The notes below the pieces were generated by a model, which worked only from the letters and a program-made list of their open reading frames with translations, had not been told where the DNA came from and did no database searches. A DNA stretch of 64,000 nucleotides from assembly GCA_000231825.2 (NCBI GenBank), contig JH720331.1:217441-281440 (forward strand). Reading direction: 5' to 3'. How positions within the stretch are numbered: the stretch's first letter is position 1; each line of letters begins with the position of its first letter. The translations under genes were made by a program, and so were the position numbers. Positions 35,763 to 48,466 of the stretch are shown in pieces. The DNA comes from Tetrahymena elliotti 4EA. Lineage: Eukaryota > Ciliophora > Oligohymenophorea > Hymenostomatida > Tetrahymenidae.

Positions 35763-37289
35763 ATGTTCTTAATTTAGGGATTGGAAATAGTAAGATTAGT
35801 ATATACTTACTTTAACTATGTTGCTTTGATATTCAGCTATAATCATTCGTATAGCACATACTTCTAAATAACTCTAACTTTGATGATTATTGAAAAATCA
35901 GTGACTTTTTACTTTTATTATAGAGCATTTAAGGAGTTGAGTTTCAAAAAGATTTTTCAAATCCTATTTTGGTTTAATTAGTTTAATGAGCCTTTAGAAT
36001 CTTATTTTATGGTTGAAGTGTTTTTTATAATACTTTATGATGCTTTTATAACTAGCTATTTATTTTTATATGGATACTTATATGAAATGTAGGAGCTACT
36101 TGGAATATATTTCTTCTTATTACAAATATGTATTGGGTTTGTTATTAAATCTTTCTTTTTGCTATTTGTTTTGGTAGAAATATACAATAAAAAAGGAAAT
36201 ATCACCACAATTTTTTAGTTTATATCTATCTTTCTAGGAATTGTTAGCTTATAGGGTATAGGTTTTATATTATTATAAGATCTCAAAATATGTTTGATGA
36301 TATTTTTATGGAAAATATGCCTTTCTTTAATCGAAACACTCATTTTTTACAAAAACAATATGGCATTCTTTGGATGTGATCCCAATTAACGTATTGAAGG
36401 TTTACTTTTATCTTCTGTAATAAATTTAGTTTGCTTTCCAATAGACTATTCTCCTTTTTATGATACATAAATCTTATAGGAATAGAATGTTGATTTTAAG
36501 TTCAAACAAATTTCAACACAAGCATCAATAACCATTTTTAAAGCAGGCTAAATGATTGATTCTTTAATTATGCTAACAATTGTTAAAGTATATAACCTTA
36601 TCTCATAGAATAATGAATACATTTAAAATTATTATAATTTGATTTTAATTTGTTTCATATTTAATATTGCCTTATAATCTTACCATATTATAGACAGATA
36701 TTTATCTTTTAAGAATAAATCTTACAAATACTTCTTTAAAAACAGAATTTCTTTAGAGGAACTTTAAATTATTTTAAAAAACAGTAAAAAAATAAAATAT
36801 TTATGTATTGACAGTGTAGATTCGATAGAAATTTTAAAAAATTTAGCTAATGACTTCAAATAAAAGAAAGATATTTTTGATATGTTGATGAGCATAAACG
36901 ATGATGAGAGATAAATAATTGATATTAATCGATCTTTTTTTTTAAAATGTTAAAGAAAAATAACTCTAGATTCAAACTACTTCTTCAATGAAATACTTCA
37001 CTACCTATAAAATGAGAGTAATATTAAAACAATTGCCTTAATAAACTTATCTAAACATTAAAGTTTATAAATTCAGTAAACTCTCATAGAAAGGCTATTT
37101 AAATACGGAATTGATAAGAATTTAATATCATTTTTTTCTTCACAGATTATTGATGAATTCAATTTTATACACAAATTTGAAGTTGAAATGTTAAAATTTC
37201 TATCCTTCTAAAATAACTTTTCTCTACTATTTAGTACGAATCCAAAATTTGTTTACTATGACCTCTATGAGACAGACTTACCACTATGA
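35763..37289 (+). CDS. multi-pass membrane protein of unknown function
   Basis: A single exon of 508 residues runs from the ATG at 35763 to the TGA at 37287; an in-frame TGA near 35,657 bounds it upstream. The N-terminal half has about five to six hydrophobic segments, for example FFIILYDAFITSYLFLYGYL, FFLLQICIGFVIKSFFLLFV, FISIFLGIVSLQGIGFILL and ICLMIFLWKICLSLIETLIF. Another hydrophobic stretch, LILICFIFNIAL, lies near residue 295. The C-terminal ~190 residues are soluble, rich in Lys, Asn, Ile and Phe, with no recognisable domain. No signal-peptide cleavage site is evident. I do not recognise the family. Confidence 0.8.
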
Positions 37290-37516
37290 GAATTTAGTAA
37301 AATACACTCAAAAATTTTTTTTATTCAAAATATTTTGCAATAATTAATATTTTTTTATCATTTAAATATATATGGTGTATTTGTTTCAATCATATATATA
37401 GAGAAGCAACATTTATTGCCAAGTTACTTTCTTTCAATTCATTTTTCTTATTTCATCACAAAACATTAAAAACAATAAATAAATTAAAATTAAAAAAAAT
37501 GGATTTTATGTCATTT

Positions 37517-38327
37517 TCAAATTGTATTTAAATTGTTTTACGAGTTTTGTTTTTGGATAATTTTAGTTTTGTTTAGAGTTTTAAATTTTTAATATTTAAC
37601 TTTTTAAAAAGAAATTTCTGATAGATTATCAATAATTTCTCCATTTATGTTTTATTCTGAGCATTCAAAGTTTTTATTTTGATCAAAACTAGTAGTAACT
37701 TGTTTTTATGATTAGTTTTTATTTTATTTAATATCATTAATTTAGTTTTAATATTATATCAGATTTACTATTTCACTTTATTTACTTTTATCTAGTATTT
37801 GTATATCAAATTATCTCAGTAAATAGCCTTTTGAATCAAATATTTTTATCCTAGACTATCCTATACTTTTTTAATCAGGAGTTCCTCTAATTTTGATGTG
37901 AGATTTCTAGAAATCGACAATCATCCATTCAGGCAATCTTTGATTATCAGATAAACTTTTTTCAACTTGATTCATTTTTAAAAAACTTTGAGCTTTTACA
38001 CAACAATTAAACACACTATTAGTCTCAAAGCATTTAATTGAGCAAATGTGCAAAGGACTACAATGTAAGCATTCACCTTAAGAAACTGAAAGTTATCTAA
38101 TACTTTGAAAAGAGATACCTAATGATACTGAATATAAATAATCCTTTATAATTTATGAGTACGGGAATAAGTTAATACAGCAATGACTAGGATTTCTCTA
38201 ATTAAAATTTTAAATTTTTGACTACTAATTTTGATTTTCATTGCTTTTTTAAAAATTGTATTACTATTCAGAAATATCAAATAAAATGTCTTCAAAAGCT
38301 TACTAAAAAGTTTCTAAATTATTCTTA
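37517..38327 (-). CDS. cadherin-like (CADG-type) domain protein, 5' end missing or unresolved
   Basis: An open ciliate-code frame of ~270 codons ends in TGA at 37517. It carries Cys-rich sequence (GECLHCSPLHICSIKC, FNCC), then LPEWMIVDF...IKIRGTPDQKSIGQSRIKIFDSKG, which fits the dystroglycan-type cadherin-like domain (L-P-x-W ... G-T-P ... I-G ... I-x-x-x-D-x-x-G). A polar Asn/Gln tail follows. Such domains are frequent in large ciliate surface proteins. The frame has no ATG before the internal MNQVEK. It can be read upstream to about 38,390, or start at an acceptor-like CAG after 38,327. The only upstream ATG (38,242) is in another frame. It may be a 5'-truncated relic or have an unseen small first exon. 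Confidence 0.5.
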
Positions 38328-38455
38328 CTGTTAACAGTGATTATTCTTTACTTTAAATACGTTTTTAGTTAATTTGGTTTTAAAAAACTAAAAAATTCTT
38401 AAAAAAAAAACGAAGTATTAAAATCAAACAAAAATATTAAATATATTATTATCAA

Positions 38456-38899
38456 ATGAAAGTAAAAGGATTGACTCTGCTTTTAGTATTAGTTTTTGTT
38501 TGTTCTACATAAGTTAGTGGTAAATTTTCAGGTAAAAGCTTACACTAAGTTCTAGGGTAGTAGGTAGTATCAGTTTTGGCTAAAAACAAGGATGCTGAAA
38601 GTACTTCAGGGATAGATTACTACTGGAAACAGGCATAATCTAATTGCAAATAATAAGTTAGCGATATTATTTAATATGGTATGTTTGAAAGATAGTTAGG
38701 CAACTTAACTAAATGCATGTTTGAAAAAAACTAATAAGATGTAAAGAATTGTAAAAATAATTTCTTAAATTAAATCATTCTGCCTATCCAAGAATAAATG
38801 AAGGCTGAGTGTGACCATTTAATCTAAAAAGAAAAACTAAAAAAACAAATGTTCAAATCATAATTAGCTAAAAAGCCATCTGGTAGTTTTTTAGTTTGA
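38456..38899 (+). CDS. small secreted protein, unknown family
   Basis: A single exon of 147 residues runs from the ATG at 38456 to the TGA at 38897. A clear signal peptide opens it: MKVKGLTLLLVLVFVCSTQVSG. The mature part is helical and charged, with six cysteines (SNCKQQ, TKCMFEKN, KNCKNN and AECDHL among them), Gln-rich, ending KKPSGSFLV. The start is 129 bp from the end of the divergent cadherin-like frame. I do not recognise the family; cargo for a secretory granule or the surface is possible but unproven. Confidence 0.75.
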
Positions 38900-40070
38900 A
38901 AAATGAAAAAAATACTATAATATCTAACAATTAATAATGATTTCTATGTTTATTTCTTATTATTTTAACATCTCAAAAATATATTTGACTTTTTCAATCT
39001 CTATAAATGATTGTCATTTTTTTAAGTTCTAACAAAATTTAATATGTAGAAAATATTTCTCTACTCAAATATTTAATTATCTTTTAATTTTACATTTAAA
39101 ATATCTTTTAATCTATTTCTAAAAAATTATTTGTTGAATTTACAAAAAAATTTTTTTAATAAAAAATATATTTTCCAATCTTTATTCACTTTTAATTTTT
39201 TAAGAATTTTAATTATTTATTCAATCATAATTGATAGCTTCATAAATTCTTTAAAAAGAGCAAACATTTTTTTAATTCTAACATAAATATTTTTAAGTAT
39301 TATCAAAAGTTTTAAAATTAAATTCAAATCAATGATTAAATTTGTTTTAGTTCATAATACATTTTGATTAAATAATAATTTTTCTTCAGTAAGATAAATA
39401 AAATACTTAAATAGGTTTTATCATTGTTTTAATAAGTAAAAATAAATGATTATAAACATTCAATCAATCTGATGGATAATAAATTATATTTTAAATTTAT
39501 TTAATGTGATAGATAGAATGAAATGATTTTTCAAAGCTTTTTAATTAAAATAAATATTTTTTCATTTTTTTATCTATTTAAATTTTAAAATTTACATTTT
39601 TTATTTCTCATTAAGTATTTTTTATCAGAAAATCAGACTAATTAAAAATTTTTGTGTCACTCTTAAATGTTTATATCAAAGTAATAGAATGAAAAAAAAG
39701 TATTTTATGATTTTAAATTTATAAAATTTTAATATCTATTTAATGTTAAAGAAAAAATGGATTGATTTTCTTAAGCTAATTAAATATTATTTCAATGAAT
39801 AAATATGAAATATTTATTTTGAAAATATGGTTTACCTTTATATAAAAAATAATAAAAATTTAAATATTCAAAAAATATATTTTATCAGAATGAATAAAGT
39901 TAATAATAAAAAGTTATCTAGAATCGATAAATTGCTATCTTATTTTTACTTTCTTTCTTGTATATATTTTAACAAAGAATTATTAAATTGGGAAAACAAT
40001 TATCGAAATATTAATATTATCCTTTTTTACTAATTTAAGAAATCTAATTAGATTAATTTCTTTTAGATTT
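38900..40070. other. convergent AT-rich region, no gene supported
   Basis: Extremely AT-rich. The ORF 39827-40033 (68 codons, standard code) is Asn/Lys/Tyr-rich in keeping with base composition and shows no domain. Confidence 0.65.
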
Positions 40071-40496
40071 TCAATTTTTTGAGCACTATCCTTTGATAGT
40101 ATACATCACATTATCAATTTTACATGCCTCACAGCTGTTTGTAGATTGAATATTGCAAGGAGCAACAAAACAACGGACATTTTAGTTGAAATATCCACAA
40201 GAAGGTGAAATATCCTCAGTACACAATTAATTTGCGGCATCAGGATGACAAAGATGGGCTTCATTAGGATAGTCTTCACATTTACCTTCTACGCTAAAGG
40301 CAACTTTACCAATTGAGCAAGCAATACAGTGGTTAACAAAAGTAGACTTAACATAACCATTCTTTGTCATTGCAACACCGCAAACAGGAGCTTCCTGAAG
40401 AGAACACTTCATAACTCTGCCATCAGTAGGGCATTTATATGAAAATTAGCAATTACAAAAACAGATTATTGCTAAAATTAAAAATAATTTTTTCAT
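40071..40496 (-). CDS. secreted cysteine-rich protein with two atypical Kazal-like repeats
   Basis: A single exon of 141 residues runs from the ATG at 40496 to the TGA at 40071. The signal peptide is MKKLFLILAIICFCNC. Two similar cysteine-rich units follow, each with a pattern close to Kazal domains. Unit 1: KCSLQEAPVCGVAM...FVNHCIACSIGKVAFSVEGKC. Unit 2: LCTEDISPSCGYF...NSCEACKIDNVMYTIKGQC. The spacing C-x(6-8)-C-G ... N-x-C-x-x-C ... G-x-C recalls secreted serine-protease inhibitors. Residues at the reactive loop are not conserved enough to predict a target. A protease-inhibitor or extracellular structural role is inference. Confidence 0.75.
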
Positions 40497-41788
40497 CTTC
40501 AAAATTAAATTTTTTCTTTCTAATTATTATATTTATTGATTTAAATGAATTATAAACTCAACTCACGTTATAAACTATAAATTTGGAATGAATGTCTAAA
40601 TTATTAATAAAAAAAATTATTATTTTTCTACAAAATTTAAATATAATTTTTATGAAAAAATTCTACTAACATTTTCATGATTAAAATTTTGGATGTTTTC
40701 CTTTCTTTCTTTTTAAAGTCTTGAAAAATTAAATAAATTATTTTAAATTTTATTTTATATTTCCACAAAGCAACATCCAATTTTACTAAATTACAAAGCA
40801 AGCTTAACTTGAATTATTAATTTCAAAAATTTAATTAAATTTGCTAATAAAATATATTAGCAGTCAAATCAAGTGGTTATTTTCAGTCATTTTAGTAAAC
40901 TCATTTAAAGTAAAATACAAATTAAATTAATTTAAAAATTTTTATTTTAGTTTTTAAAAATATCTAATCCTTAAACAATACCAATTTTTGTTATTATTTT
41001 GATTTTCTATATTAATTTGTTTTTCTATTATGAGCTAAAATGATAATTTATTTAAAAATAAAAAGAAACTAATTTTAATCAATTTTTTCTACAAAATATT
41101 TATTTATTTTTATTAATCGTAAATCATAGCTATAGCAAACACCTCTTCCTAAAATAATTGAAAATATTTATAAATTGAAATATGAAAAATTAATTTTAAT
41201 TGACTAACTTAAATAATTAGGTAAAAAATAATGATTCATCTGAATAGTTTTAAGCTTAAATCTTTTTATTTAATAAATTGAAGGATGTAAAGAAGAATTT
41301 ATCACAACTTAATTTTAATCAGTATAAAAGAATAAAATATGAAGTTTTAAATTAATTCATCAAGAAATGATTAAAGTATTTTTTTAGGAGTTTATTTCTT
41401 TTTTTATCATTTAAATATAATTGAGAATACCACCATTAATTTAAAATGTTTGCATTTCTTCTCTGAATAAATTATTCTGTTCACAGGCCAAGTTTAAAAC
41501 TATAAATTTAAATGGAGAGAATATTCTGTAAAAATATTGATTATAAACTTTAAAAAGTTATTTAAATTAGAAATTAACTAATTTATTGACACGTAAATTA
41601 TATTCGTTTATATTACATTTAAATAGTTATCAAAATTTAAATTTAATAATTGATAGTAATATTTGTTTTAAGGAGCTTAATTCATTATTATTAGCAAATA
41701 AAAATTTATTAGACGTCCAGATAAAAGATATAATCTATATTTTAATTTAAAATAACAATTACTTCTAATTAGGTAGGACTAAATAAAA
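40497..41788. other. divergent promoter region, no gene seen
   Basis: AT-rich spacer between the starts of the Kazal-like gene (-) and the KDEL protein gene (+). No motif stands out. Confidence 0.7.
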
Positions 41789-44264
41789 ATGAGATCTCTC
41801 AAAGTATTTATTTTAGTTTTATTAGCTACTTTGCTTATAGGAAGCTCCTCTGTTAATGCTGAGCTTGTTACCATCACATAATTTAGTGATATAGCTGATA
41901 GAGTTAGAGGAAATCCTAACTCTTTATCTGCTATCATGGTAACACGTTTAAATTAATGTGAGAGATGTAAAGTAGGTTTAAAAGTTTTCTAAGAATATGC
42001 TGCTTTAGTTGATGGAGTAGTTCTTACTTATGTAGTTGATTGTGAAAAGGTTTGGGAAAATTATGAAGATCAACCTAGAATTCCTGCATGTGACCCTGAA
42101 AAGAAGGATTAATTACCTCACATTACTTTCTTCTAGCCAGAAGTTGATGAATTAGATATCTACAATAAAAAGAATAAAAAGCTTCCTAAGGATGTTCCTT
42201 ACTAAGGTATGGTGAGCCCGGATGCTTTGATGCAAAAATCAAAAGAATTACTTCCCTCCTTTATTAAAACCATTGCAAATCCTAAGGAAATGGATAATTA
42301 CTTAAACTTTAAAGATATCCCATTAAAATTAGTACTTTTTACAGATGAAGAATAGGCTCCTCTATTCTTACGTGCTCTAAGTGGCTAATATCGTGGTTAA
42401 GTTGATGTAAGACTATAATTTTTTAGATAAATTTATTTTAAATAAAAATATAAATCATTTTTTATTTTGTCTTATTTTAAAAACGGAAATAAATTCAAAA
42501 TTATAAAAAAGTTTGGTTTAGCAGATGTTGATAATAGAAAGCTTAAAAAAAAGTATAACATTTCCTCATATCCACGTCTTTTGGCATTAAAATTATCAGG
42601 AACTGATTATGAAAGAGCCGATTATAATGGTGAGTTAACTGTTTAAGATGTAGCTTCTTTCATTTAAGATTAGCACAAATCTATGCAAAAAGCTGATAAA
42701 CCTGCTACTAAGCAAAATTAAGGTATATACTTTGATATTCCAGAAGCTGTAGAAGTTTAAGAATTAAAAGCTAATTAGATTCTTGCATCATTAAAGAAAT
42801 ATAAGGAAAATTTCTTAGTCTTCCATCTTCAAAAGGGTAGAAGTACTGAATCTGCCTAGATTTTTGAATAACTTAAATCAGATTTTGGGTAAAAATTTCT
42901 ACTTTACTATAAAAGGAATATTTTATCATGATTAATCAAAACAAGCTAGCTTGTCTTATGCCAAACTCTAGAGAGACTAAATAAAACAAAGTTATTTTTA
43001 GTGTTAGCTTTGTCAAAAAATTTTTAATCTTAATAGCTCTCTCTTTAAATCCTAAAGTTTAAAATAAAAATTATTGCATTTAAAATATTTATTTTTATTG
43101 TTTTAAAATAAATGATAACATGTAATTTATTTATAAAAAATAGAAATATATTCAAATATTACTAAGTCTAATGTAATACTGAATGCAATGAAATTTTTGG
43201 AAATAGCTTAACATCGTATCCAGCTGTGATTGTTTACCCATTGAGTGCATCTAGAAATTAGCAATAATTTGTTAAAGTTAATTAATATGAAGATAAAAAC
43301 GAATTATCTTCGGAAATTCTCAATTCTGTTTTATATAGCAATTTAGTTGAAAGTGAAGTTGATAATGATTAAGATGCAAGAAAAAAAATTAAGGAAGGTC
43401 TTGATAATAAAAAATACTCTGTTATTCTAGCTCATGACAAGTATGATCATTATCAAAAATTGATCTTCTTTGCAGTTACTTAGCAATAGCGTTTCCGTAA
43501 ATACTTGAATTTCGTTCGTTATGTTAACCCTACTCAAAGTGAAATTAAGAACTGGAGTATAAGTGGCGTTCCTGGTATTGTAACTGTTTTAGAGTTAAAT
43601 GATTTTTAGAGCACATTTAGAAGGTCTCCTTATGAATAAAAAGATTTGTAATATAAATCAATTGTAGACCATTTGAACTAATAAGCCATTTAAAAGTAAG
43701 ATGAAGTAGTTGATTAAATAAAGGTAGAAGAAATTAAGAAGTAAGAAGAACTTGAAGAAAAATGCTTACTTAACACTGAAAAACCTTGCTTAATTGGTCT
43801 TTTTGATATGTCTAAGGAAGGTAAATTTAAATTAGATTTAGAGAAGATCAACAAAATTAAGAAGCTTTATGCTGATAGAGATATTGGATATTTCTATGTT
43901 GATGCTAAATGCCACAGAGAGCTATTATAATACTTCAAAATTCATGACTCAAATCTTAACAGCTTGGTTTACTTAGATCAAAAGAAAACAAAGTATTTCA
44001 TTTATTTTATTATTTAATTGAAAATAGTTTAATTATTTTTATATTTATAGATATAGATTACTTAAGGAAGCCTTCGAACTTGAAAATCTTATCAGTTTTA
44101 TGGATGATTTATCAGGAAAGAAACCAAAAGGATTATTAGCCTTACAAGGTACAATTGATTTAGATGAAAGAGATTGCGATGTCTTTAATTCAAGTGAAAA
44201 GCAAAGATTAGAATAAGAAAGACTTCAAAAAAGTAAAAGCAAATATAAAAAGGATGAGCTTTGA
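41789..44264 (+). CDS. ER-lumenal thioredoxin-fold (PDI-like) protein with KDEL signal
   Basis: Exons 41789-42406, 42512-42888, 43144-43992 and 44051-44264 encode 685 residues. The signal peptide is MRSLKVFILVLLATLLIGSSSVNA and the last four residues are KDEL, the ER-retrieval signal. The first thioredoxin-like domain carries a CxxC, in LNQCERCKVGLKVFQEYA. Further beta-alpha-beta segments (ISSYPRLLALKL, LTSYPAVIVYPLS, SGVPGIVTVLEL) suggest several thioredoxin-like domains, but I see no second CxxC (one has C-N-T-E-C). It is therefore likely a PDI relative with one redox site and chaperone-like inactive domains. Partners are unknown. Confidence 0.85.
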
Positions 44265-45177
44265 AATAATTTCAATAAAATATTTTTGTACATATTTTTT
44301 ATATTGTTTCAATCATAATCTCCATTTTTAAATAAATTTTTCAAATTAATTCTTTGTAGATTATTTACTTTAACAAATTTTGTTTTAACCTTCATATTTT
44401 TCAAAGTATTTTAATTTGTAATCTTCTTTGGATTTTCATAAAGAAAACATGACTGTTTCCCAAATAATTTACATATTAAAAAGTTATTTTTACTGCTAAA
44501 AATAAAATTTCTATATTTTTAAAAATAATTTCTCTCAAAAACTTTCTTTGTATTTTCATGATTCATGTCATGACTCTTAAATCCCTGCAACTACTTTAAT
44601 AATTTCTCATGGAATTAAGTAATTTAAAAAAAATTTCAAAATTTTTTAGATGCATAAAAGTTTCTTTGAATTAAATATTTTAGTTAATAATCATAAAGCA
44701 GCTCATAATAAAAATAAAATTTAGGAAAATATTTAAAATTTATAATATTAAGACAATTTATATGTATAATAGGCTCTACTAAAAAGTGTGATTTGACTAA
44801 TCTCATTTAGAGTTTTTAAATTTATTTGATAGGTTATTTAACAGTTAAATTTTAAAAACTTAATTGTAAAAAATAAGACATAATTTGTTTGCCTCACAGT
44901 TTTCATAGAGCTAAAATAAACATTTTAAAATAATTTTATTAAAACACAATCTTTTATTTTTACAAACTTTAGAAAAATTGAGGATTACTGAAATTTGTTA
45001 TTGAACTCATTTTAGAAATATTTCAATTTTTTTAAAATTATACAAAAGAAGGTAATTAATAATGCTTAGATAATTAAACAAAAAATAAAGTTTCTTAAAA
45101 ATTTTATTCTATAAAATAAATATGATTATAATTGAAAATGTGATCTATCACTTTGATAACATTATATTTGTACTCAC
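44265..45177. other. convergent intergenic region, no gene seen
   Basis: AT-rich spacer between 3' ends of the KDEL protein gene (+) and the coiled-coil gene (-). Confidence 0.7.
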
Positions 45178-46566
45178 TCACACTTTTTTCTTTGAAGGTA
45201 GATTATTGTGAATAACTTGTGTTTTGAGGTGACGACTTTTGTGATTAAAAGTAAAAGAACAGGAATAATCTGAAGCATTTATTTTGTTGAGATAATGTTG
45301 GTTATTATTTTGATAGCTTACAGAATTTGATGAATTGTGATGTTTTTATTACTTGGTATGTGTAGGTTCAATTATCATTTCATTCATCATTTCAGTATCT
45401 TATTTTGAAAATAAATTTTACCCAAAATTACATGATAAAGATTAGCTATTTATTTTTTTTAATCTATACATAGAGGGAGATATATTTATTAATTAGATTT
45501 TTTCTTTTTATTTTTTAGTGTTCAACAAAGGAGAAGGCACCTTCTTAACTAGAGTTTAATCACAGTTTGAATTGAAAAGGGATATCGTTGCTTACATAGA
45601 GCAGAATTATTAAGGCTTATCTTATTATTTTTTTTAAGTTATAAGATTTTAAGTTGTTTTTGGGAAGACTCCTTCTTTTAAAGAATCTTTCTTATTCTAT
45701 TATGGCTATTCGATCTTTAAAATCTACTAATTTGTCTCATCTAACTATTAGAGAGATTTGTTTTTAAACAATTTGCCAAATGAGTAGTTGTACATATCAA
45801 AATCACAAGTAAAAGATGGTATATTTTCAGTTTTTTCTTCTTATATTTTATTTGGATTTTCATCTGAATTTTATTAATATTACTAGCCATTCATTGATTT
45901 ACTATCAATTTCTAGACTCTTATTGCTTTCACAACTACTAATCAAACTCTCAATTTTTCTTTATGAAGTATTATCATGACTACTGTCATTGGTTTAGAAT
46001 TATGGTGGGCTGTACTCCAAAAGAGAAGCCTAAGCATTTGGTTAAGCTTACAAGGTATTTAATTTATCTTTTAGTTGAAAAATGAATTCATCTTTTGTTT
46101 TGTTCATATTCATCAAGCAGACAGCTTCTTTTTTGAGCTTTTCGATCTTTTACTTATATACTTCATTTTAGCTTTGTAAGTTCTACTATTTAATCTTTTC
46201 TTATTTCAAACGAAAGTCTCCTAAACTGTAAAATATTGATCCAAAAATAAGAGAGGCTTGCAATTTTTGGTTAAGTTCTTAGTTAATTTCTCTGTAAATT
46301 AAATTAATTTTTCTTTCATACGTTAATTATTTTTCTAATTCGTTTGTCAAGGTTGCAATTTACTAAATATATTAGATATTGTATTTAGCCTTTATTTATT
46401 GTTCATATTCTATATAGCGCTTTTCATAAATTTCTAAGCATTTTGTCTTTGTTAATTGCATGAATTCTAGCATTTATCTCTGATCAGATTCATTTTTTAA
46501 GTTTTAAAACAAGATTTCGTAGCATTTTTCATAGACACCTTCGATTACATTTGTGTTTATCTCCAT
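45178..46566 (-). CDS. coiled-coil protein of unknown function
   Basis: A single exon of 462 residues runs from the ATG at 46566 to the TGA at 45178. The first ~180 residues are long charged helices with heptad-like Leu/Ile spacing (KYNIQYIQQIATLTNELEKQ, EVYKQKIEKLKKE). The C-terminal part is Ser/Asn/Gln-rich and basic, ending NNLPSKKKV, with no known domain. The gene is divergent from the small coiled-coil gene 578 bp away, so the two could share a promoter region. A structural or cytoskeletal role is only a guess. Confidence 0.8.
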
Positions 46567-47143
46567 TTATTTAGAAGTGAGCTTTTTAGATAAATCAATA
46601 TTTTTTTGGTTTATGGTAAGGGGATCAAAGATGAAAATAGAAGTATTGATTAACTATTTTATGAAATGAGATATTTTTTTATTTGCTTTTATATATTTAT
46701 TATAAATTATTTATATTTAATTTTTGATTCAATTACTCTTTTTTAAAAATATGATAGTGTAAAATTCACTTCAATCATCAATTATTTAAGCAACACTCCA
46801 AAATTAAAGATACAACAAACAAGATACAGTACCTTTAGGTCACCTTAATTTATTATCAGAGATTAAATGATCAGAATTATAAATATTTATTAATTTATTT
46901 TAGATTGAATATTTTTAATTAGATTATTTGATGTATCTTTTTTGATCCAACTAAATAATACTTCATTCAAGTGTTTTTAATATTTTTACATTTCATTAAA
47001 AGAATTTCCTTAATATTCTTATTAGTTTATCAAAGACTAAACAATTATTTAATTAATTACAAGCTAAAATCAGCATTTGAACAAAATTTTTATAATAGAA
47101 CTTAGCAAGAAGAATTGTTAAAAAAATAATGTAGGATATTCAA
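46567..47143. other. bidirectional promoter region
   Basis: Separates the start codons of two divergent coiled-coil genes. It is AT-rich with no distinct element. Confidence 0.6.
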
Positions 47144-47587
47144 ATGGAAGAGGAAAAAGTTTCTGTCCTTAACCTAATAGATGACAACAAAAAATAAATA
47201 TACAAAACTCTTGATAAAATGGAAAATCTTTTGAAACTTTAAGAAGATATGTGTCAAAAGCATGAAGAGACAATTTTAAGAAATTTAAAAATGGAAGATT
47301 AGTTTGAACAAATTGATTAATCAGGAATGACCCTAGAATAATGTTAATAATCCTCAGTGCAACTTTTAGAAAATATTTATTATTTGATTACTAAAGTAGA
47401 TAAAAATTTTGACTAAATTTTAAATAATATCCCAAAAAATTCTTCATAAAATATATTCAAAAAGAATAATGAATTGGATTTAATTGTAAATAAACTTCTT
47501 TTAGATGCTTTTAATGAAAACCTAGAATCCTGTGGTTAAGTTATAGAAGACTCCAAATATTTATAAAATTACCAATTAAGAAAATGA
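47144..47587 (+). CDS. small coiled-coil protein, unknown
   Basis: A single exon of 147 residues runs from the ATG at 47144 to the TGA at 47585. It is predicted to be almost entirely helical and acidic to neutral (MEEEKVSVLNLIDDNKKQIY, DKMENLLKLQED, LLENIYYLITKVDKNFDQIL). There is no signal peptide or membrane segment. Size and character resemble small subunits of multiprotein complexes (BLOC-1, kinetochore or tether type), but I see no diagnostic motif. Confidence 0.7.
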
Positions 47588-48466
47588 AGTCTCTTATTTA
47601 ATTTAATTTTATATAAAATGTATATTTAGCAATATGTATTAAAGAGTTAATAAAAACTAGCTTTAAAAATAAATAAAGTATTTCATAAAAAATTCTATTA
47701 GATATCTCAAATAAATTAAATTTTATATACTTTTAATATAATAGAATTTCTGTTTTTATTTCAATTGTGTAATTAGTTTAATATTTTTAACTTTTAAGAA
47801 GAGGCAACAACTTTAAGATCTTAAATAATTATTTTGTAGACATAGAAAATAATAAAATAATATTTGATTTAGACTAAATAAATCTAAAACCATCAAAATA
47901 TATGTAAGTAGATTTTGAAATAATATTTTATTGAAATTAACTTATATTATTATATATTATTTCCCTTCTTTTCTATTATAAAAAAACACTTTTGAAAAAC
48001 TTATCTCTCAAAGTAGAAACACAACTTATATTATATATATATATGTATAGTATCCTAGGGTACTGCCTTTTTCAAGGCTATACACTGAAGTTTTAGATAT
48101 TATGAAAAAATCTAAAATTTTTCTTTTCAATTAAAATAATTAAATCAAATAATTTTGCATTAATAAATAATTAAGTTAAATTCTATTTAAATTCTAAAAA
48201 AAGAACATTAAAATATTGGAACAAATTAATGGAATTAAATTTTTATAAAATTATCTTATATCTATCTATCCATACATATGTACAACTTTTATGAAAGAAT
48301 TTCAAAAATAAATTATGTTTCTAGGTATTGAAAATAATATATACAATTTTAAATTAAGAAGCATTTTTTCTATTGAGTAAAATAATTAATTTAACTAAAA
48401 AGTTTTCCACGAGCAGCAGAAAATGAAGAAAGGATTAAAAATACTAAATATTTTCCTAATTTTGAA
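47588..48466. other. convergent intergenic region containing a structured-RNA candidate
   Basis: AT-rich except for the 39-nt palindromic cluster at 48045-48083, listed separately. No protein-coding frame was found. Confidence 0.6.
48045..48083. ncRNA. candidate three-way-junction RNA or DNA cruciform
   Basis: Perfect 6-bp closing stem GTATAG (48045-48050) with CTATAC (48078-48083). It encloses hairpin 1, TATC-CTAG-GGTA (48051-48062, one G-U wobble as RNA), and hairpin 2, CCTT-TTTC-AAGG (48066-48077). This GC-richer nested symmetry is conspicuous in a flank near 80% AT. It sits between the 3' ends of two genes. No box C/D or H/ACA signature was found, so this is a structural observation only. 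Confidence 0.3.

Noticed and set aside
39827..40033. 68-codon ORF on + strand
   Set aside because: Composition matches AT-rich noncoding DNA and no motif or partner exon was found.
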